From assembly GCF_000377565.1 (NCBI RefSeq), contig NZ_KB898378.1:1-64000 (forward strand): a stretch of DNA of 64,000 nt, written 5' to 3'. The number at the start of each line of letters is the position of its first letter. Position 1 is the first letter of the stretch. Both the position numbers and the translations under genes were made by a program. Under the pieces are notes generated by a model. The model had not been told where the DNA came from and ran no database searches. It saw only the letters and a program-made list of their open reading frames with translations. Shown here piece by piece: positions 54,904-63,191 of the stretch. The stretch comes from Rhizobium sp. 2MFCol3.1 (GTDB lineage Bacteria > Pseudomonadota > Alphaproteobacteria > Rhizobiales > Rhizobiaceae).

Positions 54904-55488
54904 TCAGGGGCGGATGACGCAGACGCCCTGTTCGTAGGAGCAGGCATTGCGACGATTGTTGACGTGGATGACCTTCGCCATCGGCGCCAGACGGACCGTC
55001 GGCTGATATCCATAACCGGCATAGCCGTAACCGCCGACATAGGTGCCGCCATCCGTCTCATAGGCATAGGATGAGCCGGCATAGGTGCCTGACGGCGCGC
55101 GCGCTTCGCCGCGCCGGTCGATGATGACGATGTTGCTTCGGGCAAAATTGGACGAGGGTGAGGCGAAGCGCTGGATGAAGCGGCCTCGGCCCGGATGCGG
55201 GCGATAGCCGTCGTAGCCGCCGGCGATCTGCCGCGGGCCGTTGTTCCAGCCGCCATAATTGCCGATGATCGACGTGCCGCGGTGGCGGATGACCGAGCCG
55301 GATGCGAAGCCGTTTGCGATGCCGCGATGGCCCATGCCTTGTCCGATGTTGCCATATCCGATGCCGCCGGCATGGCCGCGATCGTGGTGGCGCGGGGCGA
55401 AATTGCCGCCGAAATCGCCGGCTGCGGCGGGCAGCGCGATCAGCGCCGCTGCGGCAAGCGGAACGAGTTTCGAGGATGTCTTGAACAT
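54904..55488 (-). CDS. Secreted glycine/tyrosine-rich protein of unknown function
   Basis: A 194-residue exported product: signal peptide about 1-23 (...LIALPAAAGDFGG), then a low-complexity Gly-, Arg-, His- and Tyr-rich region (residues about 24-110), a mid-part with FARSNIVIIDRRGEARAPSG, a YAYETDGGTYVGGYGYAGYG stretch and an end with two cysteines (NACSYEQGVC). I do not recognise a domain. The start at 55488 gives the signal peptide. A perfect CtrA-type box lies 27 bp upstream. Confidence 0.75.
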   Translation of the reverse strand: MFKTSSKLVPLAAAALIALPAAAGDFGGNFAPRHHDRGHAGGIGYGNIGQGMGHRGIANGFASGSVIRHRGTSIIGNYGGWNNGPRQIAGGYDGYRPHPGRGRFIQRFASPSSNFARSNIVIIDRRGEARAPSGTYAGSSYAYETDGGTYVGGYGYAGYGYQPTVRLAPMAKVIHVNNRRNACSYEQGVCVIRP

Positions 55489-55514
55489 CGCGTTGGTCTC
55501 CGGAAACGGAATGC

Positions 55515-55530
55515 TTAACAAAGCGTTAAC
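55515..55530. promoter_or_regulatory. Candidate CtrA-binding box
   Basis: TTAA-N7-TTAAC (TTAACAAAGCGTTAAC), a full match to the CtrA consensus, sits 27 bp before the start of the secreted-protein gene. Assigned on motif only. Confidence 0.55.
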
Positions 55531-55606
55531 GCGAAAATGCGCCAAAAGCGCAGGCTTGTCCACCAAAGCTTGAAAATTCATCCGCAAGGGGTAGCGGGGC
55601 GGGCCG

Positions 55607-55622
55607 GTTGACCTATGTCAAC
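55607..55622. promoter_or_regulatory. Short inverted repeat upstream of sdhC
   Basis: GTTGAC-CTAT-GTCAAC is a perfect inverted repeat 182 bp before the sdhC start. It may be an operator, but no regulator can be named. Confidence 0.35.
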
Positions 55623-55803
55623 TGCGACGTCAAGACGCAAATCGATTAAATTCGGTGGGTGCGTCAATTATACTTGTCGTTAGGTGTTTCGGTGATTAAA
55701 CGTCGCCAATGATGCAACGCACGCACAGCTTTGTGACCATCGTGTGGATGCTTGGATGCTTTCCGGATCCCGGGAGGCGCAGAAAGACCGCCGCGAGGTT
55801 CTG

Positions 55804-56199
55804 ATGGCGAACGTGACAAATAATCGGCCCCTGTCGCCGCATTTGCAGATTTATAAACCAATCCCCACCATGGTTATGTCGATCGTCCACCGTATCACCG
55901 GTGGGGCGCTCTATGTCGGTACGCTTCTGGTCGCCTGGTGGCTGATCGCGGCCGCAACCGGCGTCGGCGCCTATGACTGGGCCAACTGGGTGCTCGGCAG
56001 CATCATCGGCAAGCTCGTGCTGCTAGGCTACACCTGGGCGCTCATCCATCACATGCTCGGCGGCTTCCGCCACTTCATGTGGGACCTCGGTCACGGCTTC
56101 GACAAGCAGTTCTCGACCAAGCTCGCCATCGCCAACATCATCGCCTCGCTCTGTCTGACCTTGCTGGTCTGGGTGATCGGCTTCCTCATTCGCTTCTAA
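55804..56199 (+). CDS. sdhC: Succinate dehydrogenase cytochrome b556 subunit
   Basis: Membrane anchor of complex II (131 aa) that binds heme b and ubiquinone with SdhD. RPLSPHLQIYKPIPTMVMSIVHRITGGALYVG is the family signature (SIxHRxTG), followed by three hydrophobic segments, with HHMLGGFRHFMWD carrying the heme-ligand histidine. The ATG at 55804 is preferred over 55744, which adds 20 residues outside the family. Confidence 0.94.
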   Translation: MANVTNNRPLSPHLQIYKPIPTMVMSIVHRITGGALYVGTLLVAWWLIAAATGVGAYDWANWVLGSIIGKLVLLGYTWALIHHMLGGFRHFMWDLGHGFDKQFSTKLAIANIIASLCLTLLVWVIGFLIRF

Positions 56200-56210
56200 A
56201 GGTTGATCAC

Positions 56211-56591
56211 ATGGATATGCGTACCCCCTTGGGTAAGGTTCGCGGCCTCGGTTCGGCCAAGGACGGCACCGAACACTTCTGGCGCCAGCGCGTGACGGCC
56301 GTTGCCAACGTGCCGCTCTTCCTCTTCTTCATCATCTTCATGATCATCCATGCCGGCCAGCCCTATGCGCAGGTGGTTCACGCGCTGTCGAACCCCTTCG
56401 TCGCCGTCGTCATGGGCCTGATGGTCGTGTCGGGCGTTATCCACATGAAGCTCGGCATGCAGGTCATCATCGAAGACTACGTGCACCATGAAGTCACCAA
56501 GATCGCGCTCGTGATGCTCAACACCTTCTTTTCGATCCTGATGGCGGGGCTCTGTCTCTTCGCCATTCTGAAGATCGCCTTCGTAGGATAA
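56211..56591 (+). CDS. sdhD: Succinate dehydrogenase hydrophobic membrane anchor subunit
   Basis: The second membrane anchor of complex II (126 aa). MDMRTPLGKVRGLGSAKDGTEHFWRQRVTAVAN is the usual start; the heme-ligand histidine is in GVIHMKLGMQVIIEDYVHHE, and three hydrophobic segments are visible. It starts 11 bp after sdhC and ends 8 bp before sdhA. Confidence 0.93.
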   Translation: MDMRTPLGKVRGLGSAKDGTEHFWRQRVTAVANVPLFLFFIIFMIIHAGQPYAQVVHALSNPFVAVVMGLMVVSGVIHMKLGMQVIIEDYVHHEVTKIALVMLNTFFSILMAGLCLFAILKIAFVG

Positions 56592-56599
56592 TTGATATC

Positions 56600-58456
56600 A
56601 TGGCATCGAATTCATCCGCTCAGAATGGCCCCGCTCAGAACGGGAAGGCCTACAAGTACATCGATCACTCCTATGACGTGATCGTCGTCGGCGCCGGCGG
56701 CGCCGGCCTGCGCGCCACGCTCGGCATGGCCGAACAGGGCTTCAAGACCGCCTGCATCACCAAGGTGTTCCCGACCCGCTCGCACACCGTTGCGGCGCAG
56801 GGCGGCATCGCCGCTTCGCTGCGCAACATGACGCCCGACAGCTGGCAGTGGCACCTCTACGACACCGTCAAGGGCTCCGACTGGCTCGGCGACGTCGACG
56901 CCATGCAGTACCTCACCATGGAAGCGCCGAAGGCGGTCTATGAGCTCGAGCACTACGGTGTTCCCTTCTCGCGCAACGAAGAAGGCAAGATCTACCAGCG
57001 CCCGTTCGGCGGCCACATGCAGAACTACGGCGAAGGTCCGCCGGTACAGCGCACCTGCGCCGTTGCCGACCGTACCGGCCACGCCATCCTGCACACGCTT
57101 TACGGCCAGTCGCTGCGCCACAACGCGGAATTCTTCATCGAGTATTTCGCGCTCGACCTGATCATGTCGGATGACGGCAGCCGCTGCACCGGCGTCGTCG
57201 CCTGGTGCCTCGACGACGGTACGATCCATCGCTTCGCCGCCAAGATGGTGGTGCTGGCGACCGGCGGCTACGGCCGCGCCTATTTCTCGGCGACCTCGGC
57301 GCATACCTGCACCGGCGACGGCGGCGGCATGGTTGCCCGCGCCGGCCTGCCGCTGCAGGACATGGAGTTCGTGCAGTTCCACCCGACCGGCATCTACGGC
57401 TCCGGCTGTCTGATCACCGAGGGTGCGCGCGGCGAAGGCGGCTACCTCGTCAATTCCGAGGGCGAGCGCTTCATGGAACGCTATGCGCCGTCGGCCAAGG
57501 ACCTTGCCTCGCGCGACGTCGTTTCGCGCTGCATGACGCTGGAAATTCGCGAAGGTCGCGGCGTCGGCAAGAACAAGGACCACATCTTCCTGCATCTCGA
57601 CCATCTCGATCCGGCCGTTCTGCATGAGCGCCTGCCGGGGATTTCCGAGAGCGCCAAGATCTTCGCCGGCGTCGACGTGACGCGCGAGCCGATCCCGGTC
57701 CTGCCGACCGTTCACTACAACATGGGCGGCATTCCGACGAACTACTGGGGCGAGGTGCTGAACGCCGACAGCTCCAATCCGGAGCGCATCATTCCGGGCC
57801 TGATGGCCGTCGGCGAAGCCGGCTGCGCCTCGGTGCACGGGGCAAACCGTCTCGGCTCCAACTCGCTGATCGACCTCGTGGTCTTCGGCCGCGCCGCCGC
57901 CATTCGCGCCGGTGAAGTCATCGACCGCGCGGCACCGGTGCCGCATCTCAACGTCGCCGCCTGCGACAAGATCATGGACCGTTTCGACGGCCTGCGTCAT
58001 GCCTCTGGCTCTACGCCGACGGCCAATCTTCGCGAGAAGATGCAGCGCGCCATGCAGGAAGACGCCGCCGTGTTCCGTACGCAGGAATCGCTGGAATCGG
58101 GCTGCCAGCGCATCTCGGCCATCTGGCAGGAAATGCGCGACATCAAGGTCACCGACCGCTCGATGGTCTGGAATTCCGACCTCGTCGAGACGCTCGAGCT
58201 GCAGAACCTGATGGCCAACGCCATCACCACGATCTACGGCGCCGAAGCGCGCAAGGAGAGCCGTGGTTCGCACGCCCGCGAGGACTACACGGAAGGCGCA
58301 TTCGCCGGCCGCGACGACGTCAACTGGCGCAAGCACACGCTGGCCTGGGTCAACGAGACAGGTGACGTCAAGCTCGACTACCGCCCCGTGCATACCGAGC
58401 TGATCGCGGAAGGGATCGACCCGCAGAAGATCGCGCCCAAGGCGCGTGTTTACTGA
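56600..58456 (+). CDS. sdhA: Succinate dehydrogenase flavoprotein subunit
   Basis: The catalytic FAD subunit (618 aa) of complex II. GAGGAGLRATLGMAE binds FAD, and SHTVAAQGGIAAS holds the histidine that links FAD covalently. HPTGIYGSGCLITEGARGEGG and the catalytic-region HGANRLGSNSLIDLVVFGR are conserved. It is followed by the RHH/PIN pair rather than directly by sdhB. Confidence 0.97.
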   Translation: MASNSSAQNGPAQNGKAYKYIDHSYDVIVVGAGGAGLRATLGMAEQGFKTACITKVFPTRSHTVAAQGGIAASLRNMTPDSWQWHLYDTVKGSDWLGDVDAMQYLTMEAPKAVYELEHYGVPFSRNEEGKIYQRPFGGHMQNYGEGPPVQRTCAVADRTGHAILHTLYGQSLRHNAEFFIEYFALDLIMSDDGSRCTGVVAWCLDDGTIHRFAAKMVVLATGGYGRAYFSATSAHTCTGDGGGMVARAGLPLQDMEFVQFHPTGIYGSGCLITEGARGEGGYLVNSEGERFMERYAPSAKDLASRDVVSRCMTLEIREGRGVGKNKDHIFLHLDHLDPAVLHERLPGISESAKIFAGVDVTREPIPVLPTVHYNMGGIPTNYWGEVLNADSSNPERIIPGLMAVGEAGCASVHGANRLGSNSLIDLVVFGRAAAIRAGEVIDRAAPVPHLNVAACDKIMDRFDGLRHASGSTPTANLREKMQRAMQEDAAVFRTQESLESGCQRISAIWQEMRDIKVTDRSMVWNSDLVETLELQNLMANAITTIYGAEARKESRGSHAREDYTEGAFAGRDDVNWRKHTLAWVNETGDVKLDYRPVHTELIAEGIDPQKIAPKARVY

Positions 58457-58504
58457 TGGGGAATGTGAGAGAATAGGCAAAGGATCGTTGCCGGAGGCAC
58501 TGCC

Positions 58505-58744
58505 ATGGGTGAAATGCAAATCAAAATCGCTGATGAAGCGCTGCTGACGCGTATTTCCGATCGGGCGCGGTTGAACAACCGCTCCGTCGAGGAAGAGGTG
58601 GAAGCGCTGCTGCAGGCAGCGGTGCCGGCTCGCCACCGACGCGAAGATCTTCCGGCGATCGCTGCCAGAATTCGCGCGATGACGCCGAAGGGCGTCAAGC
58701 AGACGGCTGCTGTGGAGATGTTGCGAGAGGATCGGGATCGTTGA
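58505..58744 (+). CDS. Ribbon-helix-helix antitoxin (VapB/FitA-like)
   Basis: A 79-residue protein. The N-terminal MGEMQIKIADEALLTRISDRARLNNRSVEEEVEALLQAA fits an Arc-type ribbon-helix-helix DNA-binding domain; the basic C-terminal part would bind and block the toxin. GGAGG precedes the ATG. Its stop overlaps the PIN gene start (TTGA). RHH/PIN pairs are type II toxin-antitoxin modules. It lies 48 bp after sdhA. Confidence 0.82.
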   Translation: MGEMQIKIADEALLTRISDRARLNNRSVEEEVEALLQAAVPARHRREDLPAIAARIRAMTPKGVKQTAAVEMLREDRDR

Positions 58745-59199
58745 TCTACGTTGTCGATGCATCGGCTGCCATCGCATGGTTCGTGCCGGAGCCGGACCAT
58801 ATCAACGCCGATTTCTTGCTTGGCGATTCGATCCGGAGAGTTGCTCCGGATCTGATCTTCTCGGAAGTCGCCAATGTTCTGCAGCGCAAAATTCGGCTTG
58901 GTCAAATCACGCCTCAGCAGGCGGTGGATGGATTGACGACGCTGGACGAGAGCATCGATGTCGTCTTGCCATCTCAGGCGCTGGTGAAATTGGGGTTCGA
59001 GTTGTCGCGTAAGCTCGATCACTCCGTCTACGACTGCATGTATCTGGCGGCAACGCATTCGACCGACGGCAGCTTCATGGTGACTGCCGACAAGAAATTT
59101 CTAACCAAGGCAAATGCCGCCGGCGAGGGTGGCCGGATACGGACCCTCGAAACGGCGCAGGCGCTGTTCGTCTCTGAGCAGGAAAACAAACATGGTTGA
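58741..59199 (+). CDS. PIN-domain ribonuclease toxin (VapC-like)
   Basis: A 152-residue PIN-fold RNase starting with TTG. Four acidic residues that form the metal site are present: Asp6 (VVDASAAIAWF), Glu42 (SEVANVL), Asp98 (YDCMYLA) and Asp117 (TADKKF), so the toxin looks intact. Relatives cut tRNA or rRNA. The last 8 bp overlap the start of sdhB, and the sdhB ribosome-binding site (AGGAAA) is within this gene. Confidence 0.85.
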   Translation: MIYVVDASAAIAWFVPEPDHINADFLLGDSIRRVAPDLIFSEVANVLQRKIRLGQITPQQAVDGLTTLDESIDVVLPSQALVKLGFELSRKLDHSVYDCMYLAATHSTDGSFMVTADKKFLTKANAAGEGGRIRTLETAQALFVSEQENKHG

Positions 59200-59971
59200 A
59201 CTCGCACTTCCCAAGAATTCCCAGATACGCGAAGGCAAGGTGTGGCCGAAACCGGCCGGTGCCACCAATACACGCGAATTCCGCGTCTATCGCTGGAGCC
59301 CTGACGATGGCCAGAACCCGTCGATCGACACGTTCTATATCGACGTCGACGATTGCGGCCCGATGGTGCTCGATGGTCTGCTCTACATCAAGAACAAGAT
59401 CGACCCGACGCTGACGCTGCGCCGTTCCTGTCGCGAGGGCATCTGCGGTTCCTGCGCGATGAACATCGACGGCACCAATACGCTGGCCTGCACCAAGGGT
59501 CTCGACGACATCAAGGGCTCGGTGAAGATCTATCCGCTGCCGCATATGCCCGTCGTCAAGGACCTCGTCCCTGATCTCACCAACTTCTACGCCCAGCACC
59601 GCTCGATCGAGCCCTGGCTGAAGACGGTGTCGCCGGCGCCGGCGACCGAGTGGAAGCAGAGCCACGAAGACCGCCAGAAGCTCGACGGCCTCTACGAGTG
59701 CATTCTGTGCGCCTGCTGCTCGACCTCCTGTCCGAGCTACTGGTGGAACGGCGACCGCTATCTCGGTCCGGCCGTGCTGCTGCAGGCCTATCGCTGGCTG
59801 ATCGACAGCCGCGACGAAGCCAAGGGTGAGCGCCTCGATAACCTCGAGGATCCGTTCCGCCTCTATCGCTGCCACACGATCATGAACTGCGCGCAGACCT
59901 GCCCGAAGGGCCTGAACCCGGCCAAGGCGATCGCCGAAATCAAGAAGATGATGGTCGAGCGCCGCGTCTGA
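59192..59971 (+). CDS. sdhB: Succinate dehydrogenase iron-sulfur subunit
   Basis: The three-cluster electron-transfer subunit (259 aa) of complex II. Cluster ligands are visible: CREGICGSC for [2Fe-2S], CILCACCSTSC and CAQTCPKG for [4Fe-4S]/[3Fe-4S]. The ATG at 59192 gives MVELALPKNSQIREGK, a normal N-terminus; an upstream in-frame ATG (59114) lies deep inside the toxin gene. Translation is likely coupled to the PIN gene. Confidence 0.96.
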   Translation: MVELALPKNSQIREGKVWPKPAGATNTREFRVYRWSPDDGQNPSIDTFYIDVDDCGPMVLDGLLYIKNKIDPTLTLRRSCREGICGSCAMNIDGTNTLACTKGLDDIKGSVKIYPLPHMPVVKDLVPDLTNFYAQHRSIEPWLKTVSPAPATEWKQSHEDRQKLDGLYECILCACCSTSCPSYWWNGDRYLGPAVLLQAYRWLIDSRDEAKGERLDNLEDPFRLYRCHTIMNCAQTCPKGLNPAKAIAEIKKMMVERRV

Positions 59972-60275
59972 CGCGATGCCATCCATCCGGCGGCCCTTGT
60001 CGGGCCGCCGATGCCTGCCGGTGCGAGATGACCATCGTTCAATCGTGAAACAGGCGACAGCATTTCCAGAAGAAATGACTGGTCATCACCTTGCTGACAA
60101 ATTCTATCTTCAGGAAGTTCTCAGCCGTAAAGGTTGAATTGCGCTGTCACAGGCCTAGCTCCGTCAGGCAATTCACGGCCATTACGGCTTGATTAACCAA
60201 AGTGAAACACGTTCATTCGAAAATAAGCTAATTACTATTTTCATGCGACAAAAGCGGACATTCGGGAGCATTCAG
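59972..60275. other. Intergenic region between sdhB and the Omp19-like gene
   Basis: No gene is seen in these 304 bp. It holds a GC-rich hairpin at 59988-60010 and a CtrA-like half-site TTAACCAA at 60193-60200 (seven of eight bases of TTAACCAT). The remainder shows nothing recognisable. Confidence 0.45.
59988..60010 (+). terminator. Hairpin after sdhB, weak terminator
   Basis: A 9-bp stem CGGCGGCCC/GGGCCGCCG with a 5-nt loop starts 17 bp after the sdhB stop. No T-run follows, so it may stabilise mRNA or act with Rho rather than end transcription itself. Confidence 0.5.
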
Positions 60276-60797
60276 ATGCAGTTGCGATATGCGATGACAG
60301 GTATGGCGGTCGTTCTGTCACTCGCCGGTTGCCAGCGTACAGCCTATAACGACGCTAGCTACAGCGCAGCGCCGGCACCTTTGACGGCGCAGCCCGTGCC
60401 TCAGGTGCAGGGCGGTCAGCTGCCTCCTCCCGGTGGTTCCTCGCAGTTTCCGGCCGCTCCGGCCACGACGGCGCCGATGGGCGGCGTGCAGGGCGGCGGC
60501 GCAATGGCGGCCAATGGCGGCGGCCTCGACGTCACCAAGGAATCCCTGGTCGGCAGCTGGCGGGTCAACGGCTCCTGCGACATGTTCCTGACGCTCACCA
60601 ACCTCGGCAGCGGTTCGCGCGGCGGTACGCGCGGCTGCGTCGGCGAGCTGACGGCGATGGGCTCCTGGGAAGTGTCGGGCAAGCAGGTCCTGCTCAAGGA
60701 CCGCAACGGCAACCAGATCGGCAGCGTCTACAAGACCGCCGACAACGCCTTCAGCGGCCAGACCAACAGCGGCCAGCCGATCGCGCTCAGCCGATAA
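60276..60797 (+). CDS. Omp19-like outer-membrane lipoprotein with AprI/Inh inhibitor domain
   Basis: A 173-residue lipoprotein. The N-terminus MQLRYAMTGMAVVLSLAGCQ is a lipoprotein signal with lipobox SLAGC (Cys19). Then come a Pro/Ala/Gly-rich linker and, from about residue 85, an AprI/Inh-type beta-barrel (LVGSWRVNGSCDMFLTLTN...GCVGELTAMGSWEVSGKQVLL) ending FSGQTNSGQPIALSR. Brucella Omp19, a protease inhibitor, shares this architecture and C-terminus. GGGAGC precedes the chosen ATG. Confidence 0.85.
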   Translation: MQLRYAMTGMAVVLSLAGCQRTAYNDASYSAAPAPLTAQPVPQVQGGQLPPPGGSSQFPAAPATTAPMGGVQGGGAMAANGGGLDVTKESLVGSWRVNGSCDMFLTLTNLGSGSRGGTRGCVGELTAMGSWEVSGKQVLLKDRNGNQIGSVYKTADNAFSGQTNSGQPIALSR

Positions 60798-60844
60798 GCG
60801 AGCGGGCGGCTCGCTCCGCCGATCTTTTTCAGGCGGATATTTAA

Positions 60845-62008
60845 ATGCAACCGATGCCAGACTACAGCTTGAGCGTCAGCGAACAATTGAAGTCGCTGAC
60901 GGCCTCAGGCTCGCTTCAACTCGACTCCGCCCAGATGCATGTGGCGAAATGCCTGGATCGGGTACTGTCGGAACTCAAGCAGAAGCGTCCGGCGGCGAAA
61001 TCAAGTGCACTCGGCTGGCTGTTTGCGGCCAAGAAGAAATCCTCCGAGCCGGTCAAGGGTCTCTACATTCACGGCAGCGTCGGCCGCGGCAAGACGATGC
61101 TGATGGACATGTTCTTCGACATGGCGCCCTGCTCGAAGAAGAGACGCGCGCATTTCCACGAGTTCATGGCCGATGTTCACAACCGCATCGCCGCTCACCG
61201 GCTGCGGCTGAAGAACGGCGAGACCAAGCAGGCCGATCCTATCCCGGTCGTCGGTGCCGCACTCTATGACGAAGCCGAGCTTCTGTGCTTCGACGAATTC
61301 ACGGTGACCGATATCGCCGATGCGATGATCCTGTCGCGGCTGTTTTCCGACCTCTTCGGTCGCGGCTGCGTGCTGGTCGCCACCTCCAACGTCGAGCCGG
61401 TCAATCTCTATCGTGACGGCCTCAACCGTGGTCTCTTCCTGCCGTTCATCGATCTCCTCAACAAGCACGTCGAGACGGTGACGCTGGATTCTCCGACGGA
61501 TTACCGGATGGAGAAGATCGACAGCCTGCCGGTCTACATCACGCCCCTCGACCGCCATGCCGACATGGCCATGGACGCCGCCTGGAACCAGGCGCTGCAC
61601 GGGCGCAAGGCGCAGCCGATCGAGCTGCCGATGAAGGGGCGCTCGATCCATGTGCCGCTGGCCGTCGACCGGCTGGCGCGGTTCACCTTCTCCGATCTCT
61701 GCGACAAGCCGCTGGGTGCGGCCGACTTCCTTGTCATCTCCGAACGCTTTGATGCCATATTTGTCGATCACGTTCCCATGCTCGGACCCGAGAAGCGGAA
61801 CCAGACGAAGCGCTTCATCATTTTGGTCGATACGCTCTACGACCATGCGGTGAGGCTCTATATCTCGGCTGCGGCCATGCCTGAGAACTTGTTGACACAA
61901 GCGCGTGGTACCGAAGGTTTCGAGTTCGACCGGACGGCATCGCGCCTTTTCGAGATGCGGAGTGCGGAATATCTGGCTCTGCATCATGAAAAACGAGCCG
62001 CCGAATAG
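60845..62008 (+). CDS. zapE: Cell division protein ZapE (AFG1-like ATPase)
   Basis: A 387-residue P-loop ATPase. Walker A is HGSVGRGKTMLMD, Walker B is LLCFDEFTVTD, and sensor-like VATSNVEPVNLYRDGLNR follows; the C-terminal half is typical of AFG1/ZapE. E. coli ZapE acts on the Z-ring; the mitochondrial homologue assists respiratory-chain turnover, and this gene sits among respiratory genes. An AGGCGG site supports the ATG at 60845. Confidence 0.9.
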   Translation: MQPMPDYSLSVSEQLKSLTASGSLQLDSAQMHVAKCLDRVLSELKQKRPAAKSSALGWLFAAKKKSSEPVKGLYIHGSVGRGKTMLMDMFFDMAPCSKKRRAHFHEFMADVHNRIAAHRLRLKNGETKQADPIPVVGAALYDEAELLCFDEFTVTDIADAMILSRLFSDLFGRGCVLVATSNVEPVNLYRDGLNRGLFLPFIDLLNKHVETVTLDSPTDYRMEKIDSLPVYITPLDRHADMAMDAAWNQALHGRKAQPIELPMKGRSIHVPLAVDRLARFTFSDLCDKPLGAADFLVISERFDAIFVDHVPMLGPEKRNQTKRFIILVDTLYDHAVRLYISAAAMPENLLTQARGTEGFEFDRTASRLFEMRSAEYLALHHEKRAAE

Positions 62009-62027
62009 CGGTTTCATGACAAAAACT

Positions 62028-62043
62028 CTTACGTTTACGTAAG
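62028..62043. promoter_or_regulatory. Palindromic operator candidate upstream of mdh
   Basis: CTTACGT-TT-ACGTAAG is a perfect 7-bp inverted repeat in the AT-rich zapE-mdh gap, 145 bp before the mdh start. It resembles the TTTACGT-N-ACGTAAA sites bound by LiuR-type MerR regulators in alphaproteobacteria, but assignment is inference. Confidence 0.45.
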
Positions 62044-62188
62044 TAATTTGTCTTCTAAACGATTGAAATTCCTCCACCAAAAATAATAGGTTGCCAATTT
62101 CAGCCTTAAGGTCTATCCGATTGCGGCAATTGGGCGCAGCCCCTCAGTGCGTCGCCCGACGAATTTTGGTCGCAAAGGAAACACCGAA

Positions 62189-63151
62189 ATGGCGCGTAAC
62201 AAAATCGCTCTCATTGGTTCTGGCATGATTGGTGGCACGCTGGCGCATCTCGCCGGCCTCAAGGAGCTGGGTGACATCGTTCTCTTCGATATCGCCGACG
62301 GCATCCCGCAGGGTAAGGGCCTCGACATCGCGCAGTCCTCGCCGGTTGAAGGCTTCGATGCCAACCTGACCGGCGCAAGCGACTACTCCGCAATCGAAGG
62401 CGCAGACGTCTGCATCGTCACCGCCGGCGTCGCCCGCAAGCCGGGCATGAGCCGCGACGACCTGCTCGGCATCAACCTCAAGGTCATGGAACAGGTCGGC
62501 GCCGGCATCAAGAAGTATGCCCCGAACGCCTTCGTGATCTGCATCACCAACCCGCTCGACGCCATGGTCTGGGCGCTGCAGAAGTTTTCCGGCCTTCCGG
62601 CCAACAAGGTCGTCGGCATGGCCGGCGTTCTGGACAGTTCGCGCTTCCGCCTGTTCCTCTCCAAGGAATTCAACGTTTCCGTACAGGATGTCACCGCTTT
62701 CGTTCTCGGCGGCCACGGCGACACGATGGTGCCGCTCGCACGTTACTCCACCGTTGGCGGCATCCCGCTCACCGACCTCGTCACCATGGGTTGGGTCACC
62801 AAGGAGCGCCTCGAAGAAATCATCCAGCGCACCCGTGATGGCGGCGCCGAAATCGTTGGTCTGCTCAAGACCGGCTCGGCCTACTACGCACCGGCCGCTT
62901 CGGCGATCGAAATGGCTGAATCCTACCTCAAGGACAAGAAGCGCGTCCTGCCTTGCGCAGCGCAGCTCTCCGGCCAGTACGGCGTCAAGGACATGTATGT
63001 CGGCGTTCCCACCATCATCGGTGCCGGTGGCGTCGAGCGCATCATCGAGATCGACCTGAACAAGGCCGAAAAGGAAGCCTTCGACAAGTCCGTCGCCGCT
63101 GTCGCCGGCCTGTGCGAAGCCTGCATCAACATCGCGCCGTCGCTGAAATAA
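62189..63151 (+). CDS. mdh: Malate dehydrogenase
   Basis: NAD-dependent TCA-cycle enzyme (320 aa) of the LDH-like MDH group. The Rossmann motif GSGMIGGTLAHLAGL is at the N-terminus, ITNPLDAMVWALQ and VVGMAGVLDSSRFR are conserved, and GGHGDTMVPL holds the active-site His. The start at 62189 yields MARNKIALIGSG. It is followed 40 bp later by sucC, the usual mdh-sucCD order. Confidence 0.96.
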   Translation: MARNKIALIGSGMIGGTLAHLAGLKELGDIVLFDIADGIPQGKGLDIAQSSPVEGFDANLTGASDYSAIEGADVCIVTAGVARKPGMSRDDLLGINLKVMEQVGAGIKKYAPNAFVICITNPLDAMVWALQKFSGLPANKVVGMAGVLDSSRFRLFLSKEFNVSVQDVTAFVLGGHGDTMVPLARYSTVGGIPLTDLVTMGWVTKERLEEIIQRTRDGGAEIVGLLKTGSAYYAPAASAIEMAESYLKDKKRVLPCAAQLSGQYGVKDMYVGVPTIIGAGGVERIIEIDLNKAEKEAFDKSVAAVAGLCEACINIAPSLK

Positions 63152-63191
63152 GCCGACCGACCGCTGACGCAATCCAAACAGGAATAGATCC

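Larger units (their letters stand above)
55489..55803. other. Divergent intergenic region upstream of sdhC
   Basis: No gene is seen in these 315 bp. It must contain promoters for sdhC and for the minus-strand secreted-protein gene. Two regulatory candidates, at 55515 and 55607, are listed separately. I could not assign a clear -35/-10 pair. Confidence 0.5.

Noticed and set aside
56612..58777. Antisense open frame of 721 codons over sdhA
   Set aside because: sdhA is unmistakable on the other strand; long antisense frames arise from strong third-position GC bias.
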